A DNA stretch of 64,000 nucleotides from Rheinheimera salexigens (GTDB taxonomy: Bacteria; Pseudomonadota; Gammaproteobacteria; Enterobacterales; Alteromonadaceae), in the NCBI RefSeq assembly GCF_001752395.1, contig NZ_MKEK01000001.1, forward strand, positions 589,243 to 653,242, in the 5' to 3' direction. Made by a program: the position numbers and the translations under genes. The notes under the pieces are model-generated. The model made no database searches. It was not told the DNA's origin and worked only from the letters and a program-made list of their open reading frames with translations. Below, in pieces: positions 44,037-53,067 of this stretch; position 1 is the first letter of the stretch, and each line of letters starts with the position of its first letter.

Positions 44037-46193
44037 TTATCTCCTTCTATAGACTTTTTGCACTTCAGGCAACACCCGAATTTTGCGCATTACGTTAGCC
44101 AAATGAACCCGATCTCGCACTGAAAGCGTAATTTTAATCACGTATTCGCCGGTATCACGGTCATCGGTTACTAAATTTTGAATATTCGAACCTTGCGCGG
44201 CAATCAGCGTGGTTAACTTGGCTAATAAACCATGGCGATTTAATATAAAAATGCGGATATCACATAAGAATTGTTGATCAACAGTTTTATCCCATTTTAC
44301 CGGGAAAAACTTACCTGGCTCTTTATCCCAACTTTTAATATTACGACAATCGCTGCGGTGTACATATAGCCCTTTGCCCGGTGTGGCGCTAGCAATAATT
44401 TCATCGCCATGTATGGGTCGACAACATTTAGCAAAGGTAATTAACATGCCATCTGCACCAATAATAAAGGCTTTGCTTTTTAAACTACTATTTGCAGCGC
44501 TGCTAGAATGGCTATCGGCAGGGTTTATTTTAGGGTTTGCATCTGGATCGGGCGAGTCAAACTCACCGAGTAAACGCCGTGCGACAGCAATAGCCAGTTG
44601 ATTACCTAAACCAATCTCACTGCATAACTCATCTAAAGAATGCTGTTTGCTGTTATGTAACACTTGCTCTAAACGTTCTGGTGCAATGTCAGTAAACTTA
44701 ATATCACCTAAGGCTGAACTGAGTAAACGTTTACCTAAATTAACAGCTTCATCTTGTTTTTGCTTTTTCAGATAATTGCGAATACCTAAAATAGCTCGGC
44801 TAGTCACCACATAATTTAGCCAGTTAGCATTAGGTTTACCGCCTGGACTTGTGACAATTTCTACTGTTTGGCCGGTTTCTAAAGGCTTGTTTAACGGGTA
44901 TGGCCGACGGTCAATTTTGGCACCGACACAACGATTACCAATATCGGTATGCACGGCATATGCAAAATCAACCGGTGTGGCGCCTATGGGCAATTCTACA
45001 ATGCGACCTTTGGGTGAGAACACATACAGCTCATCTGGGTACAATTCAGATTTAACGTTTTCAACAAATTCGGCGCTATTACCAGCATGTTGTTGCAGCT
45101 CTAATAAGCTTTGCATCCAGCGACGGGCACGAATTTGCGCCGTGGTATCTTGATGCTCGCCATTGGCCTTATACATCCAATGGGCAGCAATACCATTATC
45201 GGCAGTTTCATTCATTTCGTGGGTGCGCATTTGGATTTCAATTGGAATACCATGCGGGCCTACTAAAGACGTATGCAGCGATTGATAGCCATTTTGTTTG
45301 GGCATGGCAATATAATCTTTAAAACGTATTTCAATTGGCTTATATAAATTATGCACTACACCTAAGGTACGATAGCACTGATCAATGCTATCAACGACAA
45401 CTCTAAAGGCATAAATGTCCATCACATCGTTGAACATCAGCTCTTTGTTTTTCATCTTGCAGTAAATGCTATACAAGTGTTTTTCACGACCACTGACTTC
45501 AGCAATAATGCCGACAGTGCTTAAGCGGTCTAAAATTTCATGCCTAATTTTTTCTAATAACTCGCGGCGATTACCTCGAGCTTGGCGTACAGCAGTGGAT
45601 AACGCTCGATACCGCATCGGGTATAAAGCTTGAAAACCGCAGTCTTCTAATTCGTTTTTAATATTATGAATACCCAAACGATTAGCAATCGGGGCATATA
45701 ATTCTAAGGTTTCTTTGGCAATACGGCGGCGTTTTTCTGGGCGTAGGGCGCCTAAGGTGCGCATATTGTGGGTGCGGTCGGCTAACTTAATTAAAATAAC
45801 CCGAATATCTTGGGTCATAGCCATAAACATTTTTTGTAAGTTTGTGACTTCAAACTCTTTATAGTCTTTAAACTTTACTTTATCTAGCTTACTGACGCCT
45901 TGCACTAACTCGGCCACCGTATCGCCAAATAGCCGAGCTAAATCGGCTTTATCAAATGGGGTGTCTTCAATAACATCATGCAGCAAGGCAGCCATTAAGG
46001 TTTCATGGTCCATGCGCATATCTGCCAAAATACTACTTACCGCAACCGGATGGGTAATATAAGGCTCACCACTAGAGCGTGTTTGCGGGGCATGTGCATC
46101 CCTTGCCACCACATAAGCTTGTTGCACTAAAGCAACCTGCTCTGGCGGTAGGTAAGCACTAATCTGTTTTTTTAGACCTTCAAATAAATACAC
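44037..46193 (-). CDS. spoT: bifunctional (p)ppGpp synthetase/hydrolase SpoT
   Basis: A 718-residue stringent-response enzyme that hydrolyses and makes (p)ppGpp. HD hydrolase domain (about residues 20-155) with HPVAVSSILADMRMD and LLHDVIEDTP; RelA/SpoT synthetase domain with FKDYIAMPKQNGYQSLHT and QMRTHEM; TGS domain with YVFSPKGRIVELPIGATPVDFAYA; zinc-finger-like segment ITFAKCCRPIHGD; C-terminal ACT domain. I chose the GTG at 46193: it gives MYLFEGLKKQ, the normal SpoT N-terminus, and has GGGAG five bases before it. The TTG at 46205 would add four residues and lacks such a site. Confidence 0.97.
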   Translation of the reverse strand: MYLFEGLKKQISAYLPPEQVALVQQAYVVARDAHAPQTRSSGEPYITHPVAVSSILADMRMDHETLMAALLHDVIEDTPFDKADLARLFGDTVAELVQGVSKLDKVKFKDYKEFEVTNLQKMFMAMTQDIRVILIKLADRTHNMRTLGALRPEKRRRIAKETLELYAPIANRLGIHNIKNELEDCGFQALYPMRYRALSTAVRQARGNRRELLEKIRHEILDRLSTVGIIAEVSGREKHLYSIYCKMKNKELMFNDVMDIYAFRVVVDSIDQCYRTLGVVHNLYKPIEIRFKDYIAMPKQNGYQSLHTSLVGPHGIPIEIQMRTHEMNETADNGIAAHWMYKANGEHQDTTAQIRARRWMQSLLELQQHAGNSAEFVENVKSELYPDELYVFSPKGRIVELPIGATPVDFAYAVHTDIGNRCVGAKIDRRPYPLNKPLETGQTVEIVTSPGGKPNANWLNYVVTSRAILGIRNYLKKQKQDEAVNLGKRLLSSALGDIKFTDIAPERLEQVLHNSKQHSLDELCSEIGLGNQLAIAVARRLLGEFDSPDPDANPKINPADSHSSSAANSSLKSKAFIIGADGMLITFAKCCRPIHGDEIIASATPGKGLYVHRSDCRNIKSWDKEPGKFFPVKWDKTVDQQFLCDIRIFILNRHGLLAKLTTLIAAQGSNIQNLVTDDRDTGEYVIKITLSVRDRVHLANVMRKIRVLPEVQKVYRRR

Positions 46194-46322
46194 TTGTGCT
46201 CCCAAACGGTGACAGCAAACAAAAAAAACGCCGTAAAGCGCGGGATCTATTATGAATATACGTCTATTTTAGGAAGTTGCCAACGGCTAATATACCGCTG
46301 GCATACAGATATGCGGGATTTT

Positions 46323-46598
46323 TTATTGATCAGAACCAATAATAGCTGCAACTGCGGCCATTTCTGTAGCTTCTTGCTGAATTTGATCGCGACGCTCTTG
46401 TGCGTCTAGTGTAGTACTAGTGATCAAACCTTTTTCAATTTCACGTAAAGCAATTACCGTCGGTTTATCATTTTCGATATCAACTAACGCTTCTTTACCT
46501 TCAACCGCAAGCTGACGAGCACGACGAGATGCTACTAAAATCAAATCAAAGCGGTTACCAATTTTATCTACTGCATCTTGAACTGTTACGCGCGCCAT
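46323..46598 (-). CDS. rpoZ: RNA polymerase omega subunit RpoZ
   Basis: A 91-residue omega subunit, the family's normal size. It begins [19 protein letters not shown] and contains the [13 protein letters not shown] and [10 protein letters not shown] motifs. It stabilises beta' in RNA polymerase and forms a ppGpp site with it, in keeping with spoT being the next gene (about 130 nt on). It lies 41 nt after gmk. Confidence 0.97.
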   Translation of the reverse strand: MARVTVQDAVDKIGNRFDLILVASRRARQLAVEGKEALVDIENDKPTVIALREIEKGLITSTTLDAQERRDQIQQEATEMAAVAAIIGSDQ

Positions 46599-46639
46599 TT
46601 ACCACTCCAGTGTGTTTTCACGAGACTCGACAGTTTACG

Positions 46640-47272
46640 CTATTTTGCTGCTTTGGCCAACAACTCTGTGAGTAAGCTGTGATGTTTACTTAATTGTGAA
46701 TCAAAGCTGTTACGTTGCGCCAAGACAATATGGCTAAATTCGCGCTGGGCTAGAGCAAAATCATCGTTAATAATTAAATACTCATATTCATCGGCGTGGC
46801 TCATTTCGCTATAAGCTTCGGCCATGCGTTTAGCAATAATCTCGGCGCTGTCTTGACCGCGTGTGTTTAAGCGGTTTTCTAATTCTTCTAGGCTGGGTGG
46901 CAGAATAAAAATACCGATAGCGCTATTGGTATGCTGACGAATTTGCCGCGCACCTTGCCAATCAATATCTAAAAATACATCTATACCTTGCTCTAAGCTT
47001 TGGCGGACGGTGTGCTGCGACGTGCCGTAATAATTGCCAAATACTTCAGCCCATTCATAAAAGGCATCTTGTTCAATTAAGGCTTTAAATTGCTCAACAG
47101 TGATAAAATGGTAATGCACACCATCTATTTCACCGGGCCTAGGCGCACGAGTAGTGTGCGACACACTGACTTGCATATCGCTATGCTGAGCTAATAGAGC
47201 TTGAATTAAACTAGATTTACCTGCGCCACTGGGCGCAGAGATAATAAAAAGATTACCGCTTAGTTGCTGCAT
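46640..47272 (-). CDS. gmk: guanylate kinase Gmk
   Basis: A 210-residue guanylate kinase, phosphorylating GMP to GDP with ATP. P-loop [12 protein letters not shown] is at the N-terminus, followed by [20 protein letters not shown] (GMP-binding) and the [10 protein letters not shown] core. The ATG at 47272 gives the standard [11 protein letters not shown] start; an in-frame TTG at 47296 adds eight residues with no clear ribosome site. It leads the gmk-rpoZ-spoT series. Confidence 0.95.
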   Translation of the reverse strand: MQQLSGNLFIISAPSGAGKSSLIQALLAQHSDMQVSVSHTTRAPRPGEIDGVHYHFITVEQFKALIEQDAFYEWAEVFGNYYGTSQHTVRQSLEQGIDVFLDIDWQGARQIRQHTNSAIGIFILPPSLEELENRLNTRGQDSAEIIAKRMAEAYSEMSHADEYEYLIINDDFALAQREFSHIVLAQRNSFDSQLSKHHSLLTELLAKAAK

Positions 47273-47341
47273 AGTATGTAGTAATAAAGTAGCCAATAGA
47301 CAGCGCGATTCTAGTCGTTGTCGGCGTTAGGTGCAAACCTG

Positions 47342-47827
47342 TTAGCTTTTTCGTTGTTTAGCTTTCACCGATAACGTTAAGGTAAAAGTGGCCATTGGTT
47401 CATCGCCATGCAGGCTAGGGCAAGTTACTATCACCGATACGGGTCGGTTAATGCGCTCGCCACTGGCCAGTGATTCATCAATCATCTGATCAATAACCTC
47501 ACCATCATTACTGGTAAAATGCACTTTAGCTTCTGGTCGTTTTAAAAACTGGCCTTGAACGTCTTTAAAAGCAAAGTTGGCATTGACGCCTCGGTTTTGC
47601 GCCTTGGTAAACACTAAGAAAGCACCTGCTAAGTCGGCACCTATGGCTAAAGCGCCAAAATAGACACTGCCTAAATGGTTTTTAGTCCGCCAGCCATGAG
47701 GGATAGTCACTTCTAGGGTTTTATTATCCATGCGGACAATTTTTGGCGAGCAAAAACCAATTAATGGAATATAGCGCCAAGCAAAAAACTTTAAGCCCCA
47801 ATTCGCTTTACGTAGTGTTGTTGTCAT
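47342..47827 (-). CDS. DUF4442 hot-dog fold protein (thioesterase-like)
   Basis: A 161-residue single hot-dog domain protein of the DUF4442 (PaaI-like/YiiD C-terminal) group. The N-terminal FFAWRYIPLIGFCSPKIV and the GWRTKNHLGSVYFGALAIGADLAG helix region, where such enzymes carry the CoA-thioester site, are visible. It may hydrolyse acyl-CoA or acyl carrier thioesters, but the substrate is unknown. It lies 70 nt upstream of gmk on the same strand and divergent from the diguanylate cyclase. Confidence 0.85.
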   Translation of the reverse strand: MTTTLRKANWGLKFFAWRYIPLIGFCSPKIVRMDNKTLEVTIPHGWRTKNHLGSVYFGALAIGADLAGAFLVFTKAQNRGVNANFAFKDVQGQFLKRPEAKVHFTSNDGEVIDQMIDESLASGERINRPVSVIVTCPSLHGDEPMATFTLTLSVKAKQRKS

Positions 47828-47997
47828 TTTCTAATCCTTAATTTTAAATTAAGAAAAGCTTACACTGGTAAGACCATTGCGGCAAGCTGACCGTTCAGTC
47901 GCCTAACAATACCGTTCATCGGTGTTCATTGCAGTTTTAATAAAAATTATAGTAGAGTAAAAATAACATTTTATTGCGCAATTAAGGCTTTTACGCA

Positions 47998-50955
47998 TTG
48001 ATCCGCTATCGATTTATCTTTTGGCTAGTGCTGTGTAGTTACTTAACTGCTGTCAAAGTAGGCGCAATGACACTAGAACAAGATGACTATTTATACCGTT
48101 ACTGGTCGGTAGAAGCCGGTTTACCTCAAATATCGGTTACCTCCATAGCTCAAGATACTCAGGGCTATGTATGGGTAGGTACACAAAATGGTCTGGCACG
48201 CTTTGATGGTGTTAATTTTCGGGTCTTTAATACGGCTAATACCCCATCTTTTTCGTCTAACTTAATTACTGCCTTATATATTGATCAGCAACAGCGGTTA
48301 TGGATTGGTACAGTTTATGGTTTGATGCTTTATCAAGATAGAAAGTTTGTCTATCTAGATAATCTTCCTTTACCAGGCGGTGTGAATAGCATTATGCAAC
48401 ATGCCGATGGCACTATTTATGTTGGCGCCGACCATTTATACCAATGGGATGAGCAGCTAGAAAAATTACAACAAGTTACCACGCATCAAGGTGCTGCATT
48501 TGCATTGCATCAGCAGCAAGATACCCTATTTATTGGCGGCCAGAATGGCTTTGCTACTTTAAAGCAAGAGCAATATCAATGGTTTGCTGTTCCAGATCAT
48601 ATAGCGGAATTACAAGTTGTACAGTTAGCAAGGCAAGCTGATGATTTATATTTAGGCACTTCATTGGGACTATACCGTTGGCAAAATGAGCAGTGGCACA
48701 CTGTAACCTTACCTGGATATGCTGCGGGGAAACGGGTTGGTATGCTTTATCTCGATCCGCAGCAGAAATTATGGGTTGCCAGCTATGACATGCTTTATCA
48801 AATTGATCAGCGACAGGTGGTTACCGCAGAGCAGATACAAGGTCAGTCAAAAGACTTTACTTGGATAGAAGCGATGCTGCAGGATAAGTTTGGTAATTTG
48901 TGGCTGGGAAGCCACACCCGCGGTTTAAAGCGGCTTCGCACTACATCAATGCAACGCTTTAGTACTAAGCAAGGTCTGACCGATCCTTTTGTTTGGTCAA
49001 TACAACCTTGGCAGCAGCATTTATTAGTTGGCACAAATGACGGTCTAGCATTATTACAAGACGACAAGTTTCAAGCATTAAGTGCCAATAAAAACCTACC
49101 CAATCCATTAGTTTATAGCATGTTATTAGATTCACAAAGCAAGCTGTGGGTTGGCACTCGGGGGGGCTTAAGTCAGCTGGATGGTAATACCTTAGCTTGG
49201 CAACAAAATTACGATTCAATTAGCCACTTACTGGTTTCAACATTGGTAGAAGAGAATGAGCGTATTTGGGTTGGTACTAGTGATGGCTTATATTATTTAG
49301 AACATAATAAACTGCAGCAAGACCAAGTGCCTATTGCTTTACACGATGCAAGAATTCGTATCCTTTTGTTAGACAGCCAGCAACGACTGTGGGTTGGCAC
49401 AGAAAATGGGCTATTTTTACGTGATGGTGACAGCTTCGCCGAGCTGAAGAATATGCCTTTATCTGGCAGCTTTATCAGCGCCTTAAAGCAGCTTCCTGAT
49501 GGCAATATTTTTATTGGCAGTCTTGACCAAGGCTTTGTATTAGGATCGCTTGAAAGCTGGAACTGGTTTACGCAAAATCAAGGGTTACCTGATAATGGTG
49601 CTCTGTATGTGGAACAAGTTAACGACCAGCTGGTTATTAGCAGTTTTCAAGGGTTTTACCGTCTAAATTACTCTGAACTTACAATGGGTAATATTAGGCA
49701 AGTTTACATGTTGCTGGATGACCGCAGGCCCGAAGCTGTGACAGATTCGCTGCGTTGTTGTAATGGTGCGGGTAGTAGTAAAGGGGCATTGCATGAAGGC
49801 AAGTTATGGTTTCCAACTTTAGACGGTGTTTTGGCTTTACCTATACAACAGCTTATGCAATATGATGCTATACCCAAGCCAGTGTTAGAAAGCTTAATTG
49901 TTGGTAGCAAGCGTTACTTAGCAAGTCAGGTACGGCTTGAGCCAAATCAGCGAGATTGGCAGTTCCGTTTTACCGCGCCATTTTTTGTGCAACCTTCCTC
50001 AATGCATTTTAGATACCAGTTACAAGGATATGATACTGATTGGGTAGATGCAGGTAGCCGTCGGGCAGCGTTTTATACTAACCTACCGCCTGGTCAATAT
50101 CGCTTTGTTGTCCAGGTACGTTTAGCTTCAGATTACCGCTGGAGTGATACTGTGAGTATGGAGGTGCAATTAGCGCCCCACTGGTATGAAACTTCAACCG
50201 CACGTGCCATAGCGCTCCTAACATTTATGCTATTGTTATGGGCTATTTATCGCTGGAGATTAATGGCACTGGCTAATGCTAAACAACAACTAGAAACGCT
50301 AGTAAAAGAACGAACTGCAGAGTTGCATCTAGCTAACCAAAAGTTACTAGAGATGAGTAGGCAAGATGCCCTTACCGGCTTAAATAACCGCCATTATTTG
50401 AATGCGAATATTAGCCGTATTATATCTAGAGCTAAGCGCAATCATGCCCCTCTGATTTGGGCACTACTTGATCTAGACTACTTTAAGCAAGTTAATGACA
50501 GTTTAGGTCATCAAGTCGGCGATGAGGTTTTGGTTATAATTGCCGATCTGCTTAGAAAAAATAGTCGCAGCACCGATCACTTGATCCGCTGGGGAGGCGA
50601 AGAGTTCTTAATTTTATTAGAGAATAATGAAGATGCTTTATTAGTAATAAAACGCATCCATAAAGCTATTTCTGACTATCCTTGGCAAGATAAAGTTAAT
50701 TTAAAGCAACCGCTTACTTGCTCTATCGGTGCAGTTGCTCAACTAGACGAATGGGACTGGCAGCATAGCTTGCGTCTTGCTGATCAAGCGTTATTCTGGG
50801 TTAAAGAACATGGTCGCAATGCTTATATGATACTTGATATCAGTTCGCCGCCAACGACTGAAATATTGGCAGAATCAATTAATGTCGGCCAACTTCTAAC
50901 GGAAGGTAAGCTACACGTTATCAGTAACAAAGACTATACAGCCGACCCACTCTAA
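47998..50955 (+). CDS. diguanylate cyclase with periplasmic two-component propeller (Reg_prop/Y_Y_Y-GGDEF)
   Basis: A 985-residue membrane sensor making c-di-GMP. A signal peptide (about residues 1-23) precedes a periplasmic propeller (about 35-650) of repeated blades such as GYVWVGTQNGLARFDG and RLWIGTVYGLMLY, then a Y_Y_Y domain (about 660-730), a membrane helix (735-756), a coiled coil and a GGDEF domain from about 785. The active site is intact (GGEEF near 866), with DALTGLNNRHYL at the domain start; there is no EAL domain. The start is a TTG that keeps the signal peptide; the next ATG (48067) would remove it. Such propellers often sense carbohydrates or nutrients outside. Monocistronic. 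Confidence 0.92.
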   Translation: MIRYRFIFWLVLCSYLTAVKVGAMTLEQDDYLYRYWSVEAGLPQISVTSIAQDTQGYVWVGTQNGLARFDGVNFRVFNTANTPSFSSNLITALYIDQQQRLWIGTVYGLMLYQDRKFVYLDNLPLPGGVNSIMQHADGTIYVGADHLYQWDEQLEKLQQVTTHQGAAFALHQQQDTLFIGGQNGFATLKQEQYQWFAVPDHIAELQVVQLARQADDLYLGTSLGLYRWQNEQWHTVTLPGYAAGKRVGMLYLDPQQKLWVASYDMLYQIDQRQVVTAEQIQGQSKDFTWIEAMLQDKFGNLWLGSHTRGLKRLRTTSMQRFSTKQGLTDPFVWSIQPWQQHLLVGTNDGLALLQDDKFQALSANKNLPNPLVYSMLLDSQSKLWVGTRGGLSQLDGNTLAWQQNYDSISHLLVSTLVEENERIWVGTSDGLYYLEHNKLQQDQVPIALHDARIRILLLDSQQRLWVGTENGLFLRDGDSFAELKNMPLSGSFISALKQLPDGNIFIGSLDQGFVLGSLESWNWFTQNQGLPDNGALYVEQVNDQLVISSFQGFYRLNYSELTMGNIRQVYMLLDDRRPEAVTDSLRCCNGAGSSKGALHEGKLWFPTLDGVLALPIQQLMQYDAIPKPVLESLIVGSKRYLASQVRLEPNQRDWQFRFTAPFFVQPSSMHFRYQLQGYDTDWVDAGSRRAAFYTNLPPGQYRFVVQVRLASDYRWSDTVSMEVQLAPHWYETSTARAIALLTFMLLLWAIYRWRLMALANAKQQLETLVKERTAELHLANQKLLEMSRQDALTGLNNRHYLNANISRIISRAKRNHAPLIWALLDLDYFKQVNDSLGHQVGDEVLVIIADLLRKNSRSTDHLIRWGGEEFLILLENNEDALLVIKRIHKAISDYPWQDKVNLKQPLTCSIGAVAQLDEWDWQHSLRLADQALFWVKEHGRNAYMILDISSPPTTEILAESINVGQLLTEGKLHVISNKDYTADPL

Positions 50956-51017
50956 TGTTTTAGCCATTTTCTAATGGTGTCAACTCTGCATGCTGTTGTG
51001 ATAAAATAGCGACCAAA

Positions 51018-51047
51018 GTTGTTTTAGTAACAGTTGTTTTAGTAACA
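51018..51047 (+). repeat. 15-bp tandem duplication upstream of pepD
   Basis: Two exact copies of GTTGTTTTAGTAACA (51018-51032 and 51033-51047) end just before the pepD ribosome site (CAGGAG). They lie in the expected leader or promoter-proximal region. Confidence 0.85.
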
Positions 51048-51064
51048 GTATTCAGGAGTTCGCA

Positions 51065-52525
51065 GTGTCAGCATTAGCGTCATTATACCCACAACCATTA
51101 TGGCAGTGGTTTGCCGAAATTTGTGCCATTCCGCACCCGTCTAAACACGAACAAGCTTTAAGCCAACATATTCAGCAATGGGCCAAAAGCCGTCAGCTAA
51201 ATATAGTGGAAGATCATGTCGGTAATTTAATTATTAAAAAGCCCGCCACGCCAGGCATGGAAAATTGCAAAACCGTAGTACTGCAAGCGCACTTAGATAT
51301 GGTACCGCAAAAAAATGCTGATAAAATGCATGATTTTACTAAAGATCCTATCGATGCTTATATTGATGGCGATTGGGTAAAAGCCCGCGGTACTACTTTA
51401 GGCGCCGATAACGGTATTGGTATGGCATCAGCATTGGCTGTTCTAGGCAGCACTGATATTAAGCACGGCCCCATTGAAGTGTTATTAACGGTAGACGAAG
51501 AAGCCGGTATGACAGGCGCCTTTGGTGTTCAGCCGGGTATGCTAGAGGCTGAAATACTTATTAATACTGACTCTGAACAAGAAGGCGAAATCTACATGGG
51601 TTGCGCCGGTGGTGTAGATGCTGAGTTTAGCATTAAAGCACAGTGGCAAAATGTGCCAGCCAATAGCCAAGCGTTTCAGCTTAATATCGCGGGTTTAAAA
51701 GGCGGCCATTCTGGCGTTAATATTCATTTAGGTCGGGGCAATGCCAACAAGTTATTAGCCCGTTTCTTAGCCGATAACGCCGCTAAGCTAGGCTTACATA
51801 TTGCCAGCTTTACTGGCGGTTCACTGCGCAATGCTATCCCACGCGAAGCCAATGTGGTGTTAACGGTAGCTAATGATAAAGCTGAGCTGTTACAACAACA
51901 GTTAGCCGATTATCAGCAACTGGTGCAGTTAGAGTTAGCTGCCGTTGAGCCTGCGATAAACTTCAGTTTAACTAGCATTGCTGCGCCGACTAAAGTGCTG
52001 CAAGCCGATGTGCAACAACGCTTAATTAATTTACTTAATGTTTGCCCTAACGGCGTAATGCGTATGAGTGATGAAGTAGCAGGCGTCACTGAAACATCAT
52101 TAAACGTAGGTGTTATCAGCACCAGCGATAGCAGCATCCAAGTGCTATGTTTAATTCGCTCGCTAATCGACTCAGGCCGCGAGCAAGTGCAAGGCATGCT
52201 GTCGTCTTTAGCACAGTTAGCTGGCGCAGAAGTTAAATTCAGCGGTGCCTACCCAGGTTGGAAACCTAACCCAGACTCAGCGGTTATGGCGATAGTAAAC
52301 CAAACCTACCAAGATATTTACCACAAAGAGCCAGTAGTAATGGTGATCCACGCCGGCTTAGAATGTGGTTTATTTAAAAAGCCATATCCAGATATGGACA
52401 TGGTTTCAATCGGCCCAACCATTCGTTACCCACACGGGCCAGATGAAATGGTTAACATCAAAACCGTAGGGCAATATTGGCAGTTGTTGTTAGCGGTATT
52501 AGAGCGCATTCCAGCTAAAGCGTAG
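51065..52525 (+). CDS. pepD: aminoacyl-histidine dipeptidase PepD (M20)
   Basis: A 486-residue M20-family dipeptidase that splits Xaa-His (carnosine-like) and other unspecific dipeptides in the cytoplasm. Metal ligands lie in LQAHLDMVPQ (His, Asp), LGADNGIGMASA, the EE pair in LTVDEEAGMTGAFG and NTDSEQEGE; the C-terminal VIHAGLECGLF supplies another His and Glu. The GTG start has AGGAG seven bases before it. A strong terminator follows, so it is monocistronic. Confidence 0.95.
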   Translation: MSALASLYPQPLWQWFAEICAIPHPSKHEQALSQHIQQWAKSRQLNIVEDHVGNLIIKKPATPGMENCKTVVLQAHLDMVPQKNADKMHDFTKDPIDAYIDGDWVKARGTTLGADNGIGMASALAVLGSTDIKHGPIEVLLTVDEEAGMTGAFGVQPGMLEAEILINTDSEQEGEIYMGCAGGVDAEFSIKAQWQNVPANSQAFQLNIAGLKGGHSGVNIHLGRGNANKLLARFLADNAAKLGLHIASFTGGSLRNAIPREANVVLTVANDKAELLQQQLADYQQLVQLELAAVEPAINFSLTSIAAPTKVLQADVQQRLINLLNVCPNGVMRMSDEVAGVTETSLNVGVISTSDSSIQVLCLIRSLIDSGREQVQGMLSSLAQLAGAEVKFSGAYPGWKPNPDSAVMAIVNQTYQDIYHKEPVVMVIHAGLECGLFKKPYPDMDMVSIGPTIRYPHGPDEMVNIKTVGQYWQLLLAVLERIPAKA

Positions 52526-52545
52526 GTTGATTAGTTGAAATATAT

Positions 52546-52568
52546 AGCCCCTTTGTTGGGGCTTTTTT
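52546..52568 (+). terminator. terminator of pepD
   Basis: Stem AGCCCC/GGGGCT with a six-base loop, directly followed by five or more T. It lies 20 nt beyond the pepD stop. Confidence 0.92.
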
Positions 52569-52626
52569 GTGGGGTTAGTTAAAACAGCATGCTTGAATTT
52601 AAATTGCGTTTCACACAACAGCTGCA

Positions 52627-52770
52627 CCCACGCCGACACGCCGTAAATACCTCCCTGTAGGCTCGGTTATGAAATTCATCCCTGAACTTCACCCTTGCGG
52701 GCCAGCATAGCTGTTCAAATTCGTTCCTGACGAATTTGTCCGCCCGTCCTGGGCTGCAACGGTCAACTTA
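52627..52770 (-). repeat. dispersed intergenic repeat, copy 2 (long form, inverted)
   Basis: About 144 bases, the reverse complement of the family seen at 34737. On the minus strand it reads from TAAGTTGACCGTTGCAGCCC through a middle module to the shared GAGCCTACAGGGAGG and TTTACGGCGTGTCGGCG end. The middle module holds a perfect nine-pair hairpin (CAAATTCGT / ACGAATTTG, 52716-52738, loop five). Both ends are shared with copy 1; the middle is absent there. Confidence 0.85.
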
Positions 52771-53067
52771 GCGTCCAACAGCTGGGTTAGCACCTAAAGT
52801 TTTATTAAGTAACAGAGTATTAGTTCTACCGTGTAGGGTTAAGCCTTTGGCGTGTGATATTGACGATTTCTACTAAACTTATAACTTGAACGAGACGGTT
52901 TCATTTTTATGGATGCCGCACAAGTGACAATGAATTTCACTGAACATAGTTATTATTACAGAAGCAGAAATACGATTATTGCAGTAAATGCTAAGAGGTA
53001 ATGGTTATCTGTTTTTATGAGTTTGTTCAAAATTTTAGTACAAACAAATAATTAAAGAGATATGACC
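52771..53067. other. A/T-rich intergenic region upstream of the propeller lipoprotein operon
   Basis: With the terminator and repeat above, this completes a 540-base gene-free stretch between pepD and the lipoprotein gene. It should hold the promoter of the 53-57 kb operon. I see no convincing ORF, RNA gene or box of a known metal regulator. Confidence 0.4.

Noticed and set aside
52627..52770. Reading short peptides from the intergenic repeat as genes
   Set aside because: Frames are interrupted, differ between copies, and the hairpin-rich repeat explains the sequence better.
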